Shown here piece by piece: positions 7,879 to 14,960 of a stretch of 25,899 nt of DNA (the stretch's first letter is position 1; every line of letters starts with the position of its first letter). The notes under the pieces were generated by a model that was not told where the DNA came from, did no database searches, and saw nothing but the letters and a program-made list of their open reading frames with translations. A program made the position numbers and the translations under genes. This DNA is from a virus, in IMG/VR virus record IMGVR_UViG_3300036840_000029, positions 1 to 25,899 of that record; one strand, given 5' to 3'.

Positions 7879-8361
7879 TTATGCGACGACCGCGTCAGGC
7901 TCCGGCGCCGACGTGATCGGGGTGGGGACCTCGTACCGCATGACCGTGTTGGCCTCCGGCGACAGCTCCTTACGCCGGCCGCAGATGATCGGGTACACCT
8001 CGACCTGCTGGCTGGAAGCCCACGCCGTGGTTTCGGCGATGCCGCGGCGGATCACGACGTAACCGGTGGTGCCTCGGGCGAGCAGGGTGCGGACCGGGTC
8101 GGAGCCGACGGTTTGCTTCTTCAAGCGCAGCAGCGTGCCGGAGTACTCGTCACGGCCGATGTTCTTCGTCGAGAACGTCGACGCCAGAGACGTGGTGTCG
8201 ACTTCGGCGGTGGTGGCCTCAAACCCCACCAGCCCGTCGGCGGTTAGTGTGGACTGGAGCAGGGTGCCGGCGTTCAGTTCCGTGGTCGTGGGCGCGGCGA
8301 TGTTGGAAATCGCCGGCACGAACGCGACGCGGACCTGGCCGTCACTGAAGACGTCGGCCAT
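7879..8361 (-). CDS. Major tail (tube) protein
   Basis: 160 residues. The ATG overlaps the previous stop by one base (TGATG). The sequence is beta-rich and typical of short actinophage tube proteins: an N-terminal DGQVRVAFVPAISN strand, then TTTELNAGTLLQ, a G(F/L)xxTTAEVDTTSLAS segment, and RDEYSGTLLRLKKQ. It ends in a Pro/Ala-rich tail. Many copies stack as hexameric rings to form the tail tube around the tape measure. A tail terminator gene lies nearby on one side and the chaperone pair on the other, which fixes the assignment. The hairpin right after the stop suggests its mRNA end is specially treated. Confidence 0.88.
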   Translation of the reverse strand: MADVFSDGQVRVAFVPAISNIAAPTTTELNAGTLLQSTLTADGLVGFEATTAEVDTTSLASTFSTKNIGRDEYSGTLLRLKKQTVGSDPVRTLLARGTTGYVVIRRGIAETTAWASSQQVEVYPIICGRRKELSPEANTVMRYEVPTPITSAPEPDAVVA

Positions 8362-8582
8362 CAGTGATCACTCTCTTTCGGAGATGAGCCGCGTCGCGGC
8401 TTGGTGGTTTCCGCCTGCTGCTGCTCCCGCCACGCGAGCTGCTCCGCGATGGCCGGATTCACCTCCGGCGGCGGAGGATCGGAGGGCTCCCAGCCCTTGG
8501 CCCGCATCTCGTCCACCGCATCCACGGGGCAGTGGAAGTAGCCGCCGGTCTCTTCGTGCCGAAGCCACTGACGCTCAACCAT
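8361..8582 (-). CDS. Small conserved-type structural-region protein, unknown role
   Basis: 73 residues. ATG at 8582 is preceded by an AGGAGG site that overlaps the upstream stop; the frame is open further upstream but that part is Gly/Arg/His nonsense antisense to nothing recognisable. The N-terminal half (WLRHEETGGYFHCPVDAVDEMRAKGWEPSD) looks like a small folded domain in which a substrate or partner could bind through the HETGGYFHCP strand. The C-terminal half is polar and probably disordered (QQQAETTKPRRGSSPKESDH). Proteins of this shape are common beside the major tail protein in actinophages, but I know of no assigned function. One base of overlap couples it to the tube protein gene. Confidence 0.75.
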   Translation of the reverse strand: MVERQWLRHEETGGYFHCPVDAVDEMRAKGWEPSDPPPPEVNPAIAEQLAWREQQQAETTKPRRGSSPKESDH

Positions 8583-8593
8583 GAGTGGCCTCC

Positions 8594-8929
8594 TCAGACC
8601 GGCAGGAGGACGTAGGTGACCGACGTGGTGAACGAATGCGTCACCGTCACCACACCAGTGGCCGTGTTCACCTTGGCCGGGCTGATGTAGATGGCCTTCG
8701 TCGTGCCGTTCGCCACCGCCACCGCCGCCGTCGTGGCCGGGTTCCCGCCCGGGGTGAGACTGGAGTCGGAGACGGTCACGTTGTCCGACGAGCCGCCGCC
8801 GTTGATGACCACCAGCACGGCGCCGCGGGTGCCGAGGATCGCCGAGGAGATGGTGTCGGACGCCGCCACCGCCGCGGGTGTCCATGTGGTGCCCGTGGCG
8901 GTAGGTGTGGTTGCAGTAAGCGCCGCCAT
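8594..8929 (-). CDS. Putative virion surface/decoration-type beta protein
   Basis: 111 residues, using ATG 8929 with GGGAGG seven bases upstream; an in-frame TTG at 8944 would overlap that site and is less likely. The sequence is rich in Thr, Ala, Val and Ser with almost no charged residues: an N-terminal TPTATGTTWTPAAVAASD, then GAVLVVINGGGSSDNVTVSD and TTKAIYISPAKVN. That alternation suggests an all-beta Ig-like or jelly-roll fold. Similar uncharged beta proteins serve as capsid or tail decorations. It resembles in style the decoration-type protein next to the capsid gene (14537-14944), though I see no clear alignment. Location between the tail terminator and tube genes suggests a tail-tube adornment; this is inference. 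Confidence 0.65.
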   Translation of the reverse strand: MAALTATTPTATGTTWTPAAVAASDTISSAILGTRGAVLVVINGGGSSDNVTVSDSSLTPGGNPATTAAVAVANGTTKAIYISPAKVNTATGVVTVTHSFTTSVTYVLLPV

Positions 8930-8971
8930 CGGCGCACCTCCCAAGATGGGTTAGCCCGCCGATGAGCGGGA

Positions 8972-9373
8972 TCAGGCAGGAACCGACTCAAGTCGGTAGG
9001 TGGAAACGGAGTCGAAGAAGCTGGCGCCGGTGGTTTCGTCGCGGATCGTCGGCTGCCCGTCTTCGCGCCGGATCGGCAGACACCGCCGGCCGGTTACCGT
9101 CGGGACGATGTCGAGGAGCTGGGTGCGGGCGAACTGCTGCATCGCCCTCGCGGAAGAGCCGGTGACCCCGACGCCGTGGACGATGCAGCGGGTGACATGC
9201 CGCTCCGACGCGCCCTTCAACGGCCGCGAATCGGCCTCCTCCGGGTCGCCGTCGTCGAAGTACACAAGCAGGTACGGGGTTACTGCGCCCTGCGGCACTT
9301 TCCCGTCGTGCACCGGCGGCCCGCCTCCGGGCTGCAGCAGCGCGAGGAACGCGTTCGCATGCAGTTGGATCAT
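8972..9373 (-). CDS. Tail terminator/completion protein
   Basis: 133 residues; the ATG overlaps the stop of the gp10-like gene (ATGA). The sequence has the look of phage tail terminators: an N-terminal helix after MIQLHANAFLALLQ, a YLLVYFDDGDPEEAD strand-turn, an IVHGVGVTGSSARAMQQFARTQ strand-helix, and a final FDSVSTYRLESVP strand. Such proteins form a ring capping the tail tube and join it to the head connector. The gene order stopper, gp10-like, terminator, tube protein is the usual one in long-tailed phages and is the strongest evidence. It contains two Cys (about 62 and 98) with no obvious metal site. Confidence 0.75.
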   Translation of the reverse strand: MIQLHANAFLALLQPGGGPPVHDGKVPQGAVTPYLLVYFDDGDPEEADSRPLKGASERHVTRCIVHGVGVTGSSARAMQQFARTQLLDIVPTVTGRRCLPIRREDGQPTIRDETTGASFFDSVSTYRLESVPA

Positions 9374-9747
9374 TCGAGGGCCTCGGGGATCAGATCACCC
9401 AGGTACTTGGCGACCCTCGGCAGTTCCTTGTCCGTGGCTGGCGCCATGTGCGGGATCGGCGAGTTGTTGATCGACCCGAATTCGAGCAGGTTCCCGAGCG
9501 CGCCTTGGCGGCGGTTCTTATCCGGGCCGACTTCGAGCTCGACTGAGTCGCCGAACGTTCGGATGTCGTCGGTGATCGACGCCGGGTAGTACGGCGCCGC
9601 CCGCAGTCCGGACACTCGGCGTTTCGCGTCCCGTTTGATGTTGATCGCCGCCCGGACGAGGACCTTACGAACGTCGGGGATCAGGTCGTCGGCGGTCTCA
9701 CCGAGGTCGAACGCCCACTCGTTCAGTTCGCCGACATCAACACTCAT
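9370..9747 (-). CDS. HK97 gp10-like head-tail protein
   Basis: 125 residues; ATGA overlaps at both ends. Hallmarks of the HK97 gp10 family are visible: an N-terminal helix leading to VRKVLVRAAINIKRDAKRRV, then YYPASITDDI, a beta section ELEVGPDK, a GALGNLLEFGS motif and PHMAPATDKELPRVAKYLGDL at the end. The GxLxxLLEFGS...P(H)xP pattern is characteristic. In virions such proteins are head-tail joining or neck components. It sits between the DUF6093-like stopper and the tail terminator, matching the normal order. Confidence 0.88.
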   Translation of the reverse strand: MSVDVGELNEWAFDLGETADDLIPDVRKVLVRAAINIKRDAKRRVSGLRAAPYYPASITDDIRTFGDSVELEVGPDKNRRQGALGNLLEFGSINNSPIPHMAPATDKELPRVAKYLGDLIPEALE

Positions 9748-10136
9748 GAGGTGCGCTCCACGACACCGACCCGCCTCGCCGTTGCATGGGTCTTGTGGGC
9801 CAGCGCCCGGATGACGAACACCCGGTCCACCAGGTCCGGGTCGAGGGATTCGGTGATGACGATCTCGTCTTCGGTGCGCAGCCCGGTTACGGACATGGGG
9901 AGTTGGACTTCGAGGGCGAGCATCAGCGCGTACGCCTCACCGGCCTCAGCCGGGGAAGCGTTGGCGACCCGCTGCTGCACTCGGCACCTTCCGTTGTACA
10001 ACTGGGTGTACGTGGGTGTGACCTCGCCGGTGTTCTCGTCGGTGGTTTCACCGCTGCGCCGCCGGATGACGCAGGTGTCCTGCATGAGGGCTTCGGCGCG
10101 GGCGCGGCCCTGCAGCATCACCGAGGTAGCCGACAT
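9744..10136 (-). CDS. Head-tail stopper-like protein (DUF6093-type)
   Basis: 130 residues starting at ATG 10136 with a good GGGAGG site. An N-terminal helix (GRARAEALMQDTCVIRRRSG) precedes a small beta barrel with YNGRCRVQQR, MLALEVQLPMSVTGLRTEDEIVIT and DRVFVIRALAHKT. This matches the DUF6093-like actinophage proteins that occupy the head-tail stopper position. Stoppers close the channel after packaging and connect the adaptor ring to the tail. Unusually, the adaptor gene that should be next door (13606-14217) lies 3.5 kb away because of the inserted cassette. Confidence 0.78.
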   Translation of the reverse strand: MSATSVMLQGRARAEALMQDTCVIRRRSGETTDENTGEVTPTYTQLYNGRCRVQQRVANASPAEAGEAYALMLALEVQLPMSVTGLRTEDEIVITESLDPDLVDRVFVIRALAHKTHATARRVGVVERTS

Positions 10137-10145
10137 CGCACCTCC

Positions 10146-12080
10146 CTACGGCCGTGTGGTGACCCCTGCGAACGGACGCGTGGTGACAGCGGACCCGGGG
10201 CGGGCAGTGGTCGCGCCTGACGGTCGGGCTGTCGTTCCGACGCTTGGGCGTGTGGTGGTGCCGGTGTCGGGTCGCGGAACGAGGTCGCCGAACGACGACC
10301 CGACCGCCGAGGCGGTCAGCACGAACACCGCGGCTGCGGAGCCGGCGACAGGGCTCACGCCGATTGCCGTGGCGGTGAGCGTCAGGATTGCGGCTGCGGC
10401 ACCGGGCGTTGCGCGGGTCCCGACGGCGGTCGCCGTCAGCGTCAGGGCTGCTGCCGCTGTACCGGCAGCGGTGCGAGCGCCGGCAGCGGCGGACGTCAGC
10501 GTGAAGGTCGCGACGGCTGCGCCGGAGGTGGCGCGCGTCCCAACCGCGGCGGCGGTGAGCGCGTTCTGGGCGACCGCAGAACCCGAGGTGGTTCGGGCGC
10601 CGGACGCCGTAGCAGTGAACGCCAACCCAGCTGCGGCCGCACCGGGTGTGGTCCTGCTACCAACAGATGTTGCGGTGAGCGCGAACGCCGCCGCGGCGGT
10701 GCCATTGACGGTGGCGCCGGCGGGCGGGTTGTTGACGTCGTCGTACTCGGCGAAGTTGTCCGTGCCCGACGTTCTGTGCGCTTCGAGGATCAGGGCCAGA
10801 TTCTGGTCCGACACCCATGCTGGGGACGTCTCCGAGCGCAGCTGCGTCCAACTGGCGCCGTTGGGGGATGCCTCCCAGTACAGCGTCCCGGCGGTTTCGC
10901 GTAGCCGCAGCCACGCATGGTCCGTCGCCGAATACGACGGGAACAACGCCCCGCCGTCGCTGAATCCGACCCGCAGGTACACGCCGATAACTCCGGCGCC
11001 GGAATCGATAAGGAACCCTGCGTCCGTTCCCGCCGTGCTCGAGGTGACGAGCAGGGAGCAGTACGCCCCGTCCGACGCCCCACCCGACGGTGGGTAGATG
11101 CGCGCCAACGCGTGCGAGCCAGCCAGGTGGTAGACGGAGCCGGACTTGTAGGCGGACCACTGGCCGGTGTCGCAGTCGACGCGGGCCCGCCCGCCCGTCT
11201 CCGCCACCGAGCCGTAGTTGGCGGGCCATTTCGTTGTGTCGATCGAATCGTCGTCGAAGTCGTCGACCAGGGCGGCCATCGGCGACGACACCGTCCCCGA
11301 CCCTGTAGCTGTCAGGGTGAACGACGCCGACCCGGTACCGCTCGTTGTTCTGGTGCCGGCTGCGGTGGAGGTGAGCGCGAACGCCGCCGCACCGGAGCCG
11401 GTGACCGTTGCCGCCGCCGACAGGAGCTCGGCGTGCAACGCCACGATGCTCGAGGTGATGCTGTTGGTGACGGTGAACGTGTCCCCGCCGTAATTCCCCG
11501 CGCTCGAGATGAGACGGTAGGCGGCGGCCATCCGCACGTTCTGGTTGCCGGTGGTCCGGTTCGTCGCGTGATCCCCGGACGTCGGCTCCGTGTACGTGCC
11601 CGGCGGTGTCCACCCGTTCGGGATGGTGCCTGAAGCGACCCGGCCGTGCAGGTGCACGACAAGCGCTGAGCCGTTCAGCACCCCGGTCAGCGACGAGATG
11701 TTGACTGAGGTGGCGGATGCTGACGCTACGCCCGATTGGCCGATCGGATCACCCGAGGCGACACCGCGGTGGATGGTCATCGTCCATCCGCCGGTGATCG
11801 ACCCGGAGTAGCCGATCGTCGGCGCGCCGTCGCCGCCTTGCAGGACCCGGAACCAGAAGTTCGCCCTGCTAGCGGTGCCCTGGGTTTGCGGGTTGGTGAC
11901 GCCGTCGATGGCGGTCCAGTCGCCCATCCCGGAGTTGACGGTGATTGAGTTGCCGCCGTAGTGGGTCGACAGGATCGCTACGTCGCCGGCCGCCCACGAC
12001 CCGTGGAAGCTCGTGGCAAGTGAGGTGGCGGTGGCTGATCCGGTGCTGCCGTTGGTGGCGCCGACGAACGTGACCGCCAC
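10146..12080 (-). CDS. Repeat-containing virion fibre protein with lectin-like domain and Arg-Pro tail
   Basis: 644 residues; GTG start with a near-perfect GGAGGTGA site. Residues 1-222 form a beta-rich domain (SWAAGDVAILSTHYGG, GGWTMTIHRGVASGDP). Two 20-residue Ala/Thr repeats follow (227-266, pattern GxAxAxFxLTATAxGTRTT). Then comes a concanavalin A/LamG-like domain (about 270-450, opening DDFDDDSIDTTKW) and seven more 20-residue repeats (459-598). The last 44 residues are six 8-residue units carrying Arg-Pro at 603, 611, 619, 627, 635 and 643, so the protein ends on a repeat. This looks like a surface fibre with sugar-binding module and elastic linkers. The position between head adaptor and stopper genes suggests a head or neck attachment rather than tail tip. 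I know no protein with this exact layout. Confidence 0.8.
   Translation of the reverse strand: MAVTFVGATNGSTGSATATSLATSFHGSWAAGDVAILSTHYGGNSITVNSGMGDWTAIDGVTNPQTQGTASRANFWFRVLQGGDGAPTIGYSGSITGGWTMTIHRGVASGDPIGQSGVASASATSVNISSLTGVLNGSALVVHLHGRVASGTIPNGWTPPGTYTEPTSGDHATNRTTGNQNVRMAAAYRLISSAGNYGGDTFTVTNSITSSIVALHAELLSAAATVTGSGAAAFALTSTAAGTRTTSGTGSASFTLTATGSGTVSSPMAALVDDFDDDSIDTTKWPANYGSVAETGGRARVDCDTGQWSAYKSGSVYHLAGSHALARIYPPSGGASDGAYCSLLVTSSTAGTDAGFLIDSGAGVIGVYLRVGFSDGGALFPSYSATDHAWLRLRETAGTLYWEASPNGASWTQLRSETSPAWVSDQNLALILEAHRTSGTDNFAEYDDVNNPPAGATVNGTAAAAFALTATSVGSRTTPGAAAAGLAFTATASGARTTSGSAVAQNALTAAAVGTRATSGAAVATFTLTSAAAGARTAAGTAAAALTLTATAVGTRATPGAAAAILTLTATAIGVSPVAGSAAAVFVLTASAVGSSFGDLVPRPDTGTTTRPSVGTTARPSGATTARPGSAVTTRPFAGVTTRP
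10149..10280 (-). repeat. 24-bp tandem repeats encoding TTxRPxxx units
   Basis: Six in-phase degenerate 24-bp units encode an 8-residue period with Arg-Pro at fixed positions, up to the last two residues of the 644-residue protein. The DNA copies have diverged, so protein spacing rather than sequence identity seems selected. Confidence 0.85.
10287..10706 (-). repeat. Seven 60-bp repeats encoding 20-residue Ala/Thr units
   Basis: Seven consecutive, gap-free 60-bp units encode residues 459-598 of the fibre protein. Each contains a short Ala-rich strand, an LTAT/LTSA core and a G(T/A/S)R(T/A)T turn. Two further units of the same type lie at 11283-11402, before the lectin-like domain. Confidence 0.88.
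11283..11402 (-). repeat. Two 60-bp repeats of the same family, upstream of the lectin-like domain
   Basis: These encode residues 227-266 (TGSGAAAFALTSTAAGTRTT and the unit after it). They match the seven-unit array at 10287-10706, so the lectin-like domain interrupts a repeat array. Confidence 0.8.
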
Positions 12081-12093
12081 GGGTCACCTCCGT

Positions 12094-12483
12094 CTAGCTG
12101 GCGACGCCGAGTGAGACGTCCAAATCCCCGATAGCCCAGGTGGCCGTATCACCGGAGACGAGTGCGTTTTGGGTGACGGTGCCGGAGAACAGGAAGTTCC
12201 CCGACGTGGAGGCGTCCCAGGCGGAGAAGTGGGTCCAGTCCTCGCTGCCCGACACGCCCGTCCAGGTCAGCGCGACGGTGTTGGCGATGGCCCCACCGGA
12301 TGCGGCGGAGCCGAAGGTGGCCTGCTTGCGGGTGGTTTCCGCCGCCGCGTTCGAGGTGCCGGCGGCGCCGGGGTCACCTACGTGCGGTTTGATCCACACT
12401 TCTGCGGGTTCGGACCATGCGACGGAGCGGCACAGCGCGTCGAGGATCGCGTTAGCGGTCGCCGCGGCGAACCCTACAGCCAT
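12094..12483 (-). CDS. Fibre-like virion protein
   Basis: 129 residues; ATG 12483 follows the glycosidase-like stop after a GGAGG site. The sequence matches a common actinophage structural family: an N-terminal helix (ANAILDALCRSV), then EVWIKPHVGDPGAAGTSNAAAETTRKQATFG, and a Trp-containing beta half (VALTWTGVSGSEDWTHFSAWD, ATWAIGDLDVSLG). The xVWIKLHxGDPGxxGTxNxAxExTR pattern is often annotated as phage tail-fibre or structural protein. It probably forms a trimeric or surface-exposed beta structure that presents or anchors the next protein. Its location between the glycosidase-like and repeat-protein genes suggests all three form one virion appendage. Confidence 0.75.
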   Translation of the reverse strand: MAVGFAAATANAILDALCRSVAWSEPAEVWIKPHVGDPGAAGTSNAAAETTRKQATFGSAASGGAIANTVALTWTGVSGSEDWTHFSAWDASTSGNFLFSGTVTQNALVSGDTATWAIGDLDVSLGVAS

Positions 12484-12484
12484 G

Positions 12485-13333
12485 TCAGCCTCCGTACTGC
12501 GCGATGAGGTCCGTCAGCGCCTTCTTCTCCGGCGCCCGGGTGTCGAGGTTGTCGCCGCCCCGGTAGAACCAAGCCAGCGCGCGGGCTTCCGGCTGTGCGG
12601 CGAAGTAGGTGGCGTGTTCGCGCATGCGTTGCGCGCACAGCGAGCCCGTGTCGTCCGACGCGATCCGCTCAATGCCCCACTCGGCCACCACCAGCGGTTT
12701 GCCGTGCTGCCGTGCATGCGCGAGGGCGAAGCCGAACATGTTCGACGCGGTCCGGTACGCCTGGGTGGAGTTGTTGTAGATGTCAAACCCGACCGTGTCC
12801 ACACCGTCGAACCCGGACACGACACCGAAGTCGCCGTACCAGCTCGCAGCCCGAGATCCGCGGGTCGCCGCGTACTCGGTGTACACCGGCGTCAGCATGA
12901 CCTCACCGCGACGCGGATGGCCTGCCAGCGCGGCGGTCAGTTCCCGCCACTCGGCCCGGTACTCCGCCGGGGCGGGGTCTCCGGAGTCCTGCTGTTCCGG
13001 TTCGTGATCCAACGTCAGGTAGAACGGAGTCCGCCGGTTCGTCGGTCTCGAGGTGAGCCATCCAGCGACGTTGACCGGCCACGTTTTGAACGAGACGTGC
13101 AACGTCACATCAGCACCGACCATCGGCAGGATCCCTGACGTCCACGACGGAAGGGTCGTCTTGGAGTACAGCCGTACCAGCTTCGTGCCGGGAAACTTGG
13201 CCAGCATGGGACCGAGCTGCGCAACGGTCGAGTCGGGCGGACACCAGCCGACTAGCAGTTTCGCAGGGGCTTGCGCCGAGTAGCTGACCTGCCGGCCGTC
13301 CGCCAACCGGAGACGGCCGGTGAACGTGGTCAT
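12485..13333 (-). CDS. TIM-barrel glycoside-hydrolase-like protein (GH26/clan A style)
   Basis: 282 residues; I use ATG 13333, overlapping the upstream TGA (ATGA), rather than the open extension to 13399. After an N-terminal leader, strand LLVGWCPPD begins a barrel. The rest shows barrel strands with FYLTLDHEPEQ, placing Glu111 after His110 like the acid/base position of clan A enzymes, and PLVVAEWGIER, placing Glu218 like the nucleophile. Between them lie GEVMLTPVY and VDTVGFDIYN. The two Glu at strand ends are what one expects from mannanase/cellulase-like retaining enzymes. No signal peptide is visible, so the enzyme would reach the outside as part of the virion or after lysis. Substrate is unknown; host wall or capsule polysaccharide is a guess. 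Confidence 0.75.
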   Translation of the reverse strand: MTTFTGRLRLADGRQVSYSAQAPAKLLVGWCPPDSTVAQLGPMLAKFPGTKLVRLYSKTTLPSWTSGILPMVGADVTLHVSFKTWPVNVAGWLTSRPTNRRTPFYLTLDHEPEQQDSGDPAPAEYRAEWRELTAALAGHPRRGEVMLTPVYTEYAATRGSRAASWYGDFGVVSGFDGVDTVGFDIYNNSTQAYRTASNMFGFALAHARQHGKPLVVAEWGIERIASDDTGSLCAQRMREHATYFAAQPEARALAWFYRGGDNLDTRAPEKKALTDLIAQYGG

Positions 13334-13596
13334 TCCGGCCGGGCGATGTACCGGGCCGTACCGGCCACGTAGTCGGCCGACACCAGCTCGACCTCCCACC
13401 CGTCAGCTTCGGGCATACCGAAGTCGCCGCGTCGCTCCGGACCGGTGCCGGCGAACGTGAACGGGATCATCCCGGCGAGTTTCCCGGCGCCGCTGAACGA
13501 CGGGCCGGATTCGCGCATCGGCCCGTCGTCCACGGCCAGGGTCATGCCCAGCGAGCCGTCCGGGCCGTACTCGTCATCGATGTGCAGGACTGCCAT
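13330..13596 (-). CDS. Unknown small protein of virion cassette
   Basis: 88 residues; ATG 13596 with GAGGAGC site just after the adaptor stop; the stop overlaps the glycosidase-like start (ATGA), so the two are probably co-translated. It contains strands VLHIDDEYGPDGSLGMTLAVDD, an FAGTG turn and a C-terminal EVELVSADYVAGTARYIARPE. The composition is acidic with Gly-rich turns, suggesting a small beta domain. I do not recognise a family. Coupling to the glycosidase-like gene suggests a partner or attachment subunit for it, which is inference only. Confidence 0.7.
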   Translation of the reverse strand: MAVLHIDDEYGPDGSLGMTLAVDDGPMRESGPSFSGAGKLAGMIPFTFAGTGPERRGDFGMPEADGWEVELVSADYVAGTARYIARPE

Positions 13597-13605
13597 CGGC
13601 GCTCC

Positions 13606-14217
13606 TCACGGGACGGGCACGCTGTACGCGCGGGACACGACCAGCGGGACGGAGCCCGGTGGCCGGCCGTACTGCTTGCGCAGCGCCTTGGACATGAACT
13701 CGGTGACCTGCGAGGCCATCGCCTCGTACGCCACCTGGTAGTCGTCGATCGCCTCGCGCACCGCGCCGGACGGGTTGGCGTAGAAACCCTTCGCCAACGA
13801 CAGGCACATGCTGCGGGCGAGCTGCAGCTTCTGATGCCCGACCGGGTAGCCGTGGGTGTTGGTGACAGTGACGGTGGATGGCTGGTCGAAGTAGCCGACC
13901 AGCGTCGAACGCCACCCGTCGGCCCGCCACAGGCTTCCCCGAGACAGTTGCGCCGAGTAGTCCGTGACCGCGGTGGCGCCGATCAGCACCGAATCCACCG
14001 CGGTCACGGGACGTTCCGGCAGGTACAGGTACGGACCCGCGTCGTACCCGTCCAGGTCCAGCTCGATCTCGTCGTCCACGACCTGGACGATCCGCTGACC
14101 GACCTCGGCCTGGATGATGGCGGTGGCCATCTCCAGCACCAGGTTGGCGGTGGACGCGTCGAGGTCCTGCTGCAGCAGGGATGCGAGGTCCTCCGGTTCG
14201 GCGAACTTGTCGGCCAT
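13606..14217 (-). CDS. Head-tail adaptor (connector) protein, HK97 gp6-like
   Basis: 203 residues; ATG 14217, GAAGGCGAGG site. Signs of the adaptor family: an N-terminal helix pair (FAEPEDLASLLQQDLDASTA, NLVLEMATAIIQAEVGQ), the strand EIELDLDGYDAGPYLYLPERPV followed by TAVDSVLIG, and the NTHGYP turn followed by QLARSMCLSLAKGFYANP helices. Residue order (helices, LPERPVT, V-x-TNTHGYP, helices) is characteristic. Twelve copies would bind the portal and form the landing ring for the stopper. Here the downstream neighbour is a foreign-looking cassette rather than the stopper. Confidence 0.88.
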   Translation of the reverse strand: MADKFAEPEDLASLLQQDLDASTANLVLEMATAIIQAEVGQRIVQVVDDEIELDLDGYDAGPYLYLPERPVTAVDSVLIGATAVTDYSAQLSRGSLWRADGWRSTLVGYFDQPSTVTVTNTHGYPVGHQKLQLARSMCLSLAKGFYANPSGAVREAIDDYQVAYEAMASQVTEFMSKALRKQYGRPPGSVPLVVSRAYSVPVP

Positions 14218-14235
14218 TGGACCTCGCCTTCCGTG

Positions 14236-14526
14236 TTACTTCTTGGCGACGCCGGCCGCCTTGCGGGCGGTGTCGGCCTGCGCCTTGCGGGCCTGCTCGG
14301 CGGCGTCGTCGTCGGTTTCCGGCGTCGGCGCACCCGAGGTCACACCCTGAACGGTGTAGTTCTCGTTGGGCGTCGGGTCCACCTCGACGCCACGGAAGCC
14401 CTGCTCCTGCTCGCGGTCGACGCGCTCCTGCACCTCGGCCGTGGACCGGTCAGCGTTCGTGGCGTCCTGCCGGGCCTTCTGCCCCTGCGGGCTGTTCTCC
14501 GGGTGGTCCCTGGTGGTGCTCACCAT
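14236..14526 (-). CDS. Small charged protein of head region, unknown
   Basis: 96 residues; ATG 14526 with AGGAGG just upstream; GTG 14523 is a possible alternative. The sequence is hydrophilic and likely disordered: Asp/Glu/Gln-rich N-terminus, then DPTPNENYTVQGVTSGAPTPETD, ending in an Ala/Lys helix (EQARKAQADTARKAAGVAKK). Proteins with this PTPNENYTVxGV stretch recur between capsid and adaptor genes of Streptomyces-type phages, but function is not known to me. No catalytic motif is visible. Confidence 0.75.
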   Translation of the reverse strand: MVSTTRDHPENSPQGQKARQDATNADRSTAEVQERVDREQEQGFRGVEVDPTPNENYTVQGVTSGAPTPETDDDAAEQARKAQADTARKAAGVAKK

Positions 14527-14536
14527 CGGTTGCCTC

Positions 14537-14944
14537 CTAGGCGTACGTGGCGGCGATGGTCACGTTGACCAGACCGCCTGGGTCGGCGATACCAGTACCC
14601 ACGGCGGTGGACTGCCACTGCAGAACGTCCCCGGCGGCCACGACGAGATCCGCGGCCGTCCCCGACAAGGTGATGGTCTTCTCGTCGCTGGCCGTGGTGT
14701 TCACGCCGGAGTTGAACTGCAGCGTGGCGATGGTGGTGGTGCCGGCGCCGGCCTGGCCCTTGTTGACCAGCGACACCGAACGGGTGTTTGTGTTCGCGCC
14801 GGTGATCGCGGTGACCGTCGAGTAGGTGACGGCGGACACTGTGCCGGCGGACTGCACGACGTGGATGTTGGTGTTGCGGCTGTTGCCCACCGTCGACTCG
14901 GGAGCAACGGCCATCTGGACGGACTTGCCGAATGGCGCGGTCAT
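14537..14944 (-). CDS. Putative capsid decoration protein
   Basis: 135 residues; ATG 14944 with a CGGGAGAA site right after the major capsid stop. The protein is Thr/Ala/Val-rich and nearly free of charged residues after the first 30: TVSAVTYSTVTAITGANTNT, then SVSLVNKGQAGAGTTTIATLQF and KTITLSGTAADLVVAAGDVLQWQS. This suggests a beta-sandwich. Uncharged beta proteins encoded directly next to the capsid gene usually cement or decorate the capsid. No Ig-domain Cys pair or known motif is present. Confidence 0.72.
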   Translation of the reverse strand: MTAPFGKSVQMAVAPESTVGNSRNTNIHVVQSAGTVSAVTYSTVTAITGANTNTRSVSLVNKGQAGAGTTTIATLQFNSGVNTTASDEKTITLSGTAADLVVAAGDVLQWQSTAVGTGIADPGGLVNVTIAATYA

Positions 14945-14960
14945 CTGTCAGTTCTCCCGA

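Noticed and set aside
10287-10706. CRISPR-like or intergenic repeat array
   Set aside because: The repeats have no spacers, are degenerate at DNA level, keep exact codon phase and encode a repeat protein.
9751-11097. 448-residue plus-strand frame with periodic Val/Ala repeats
   Set aside because: The periodicity is the complement of the 60-bp repeats in the fibre gene. The minus-strand protein has the strong ribosome site and sensible domains.
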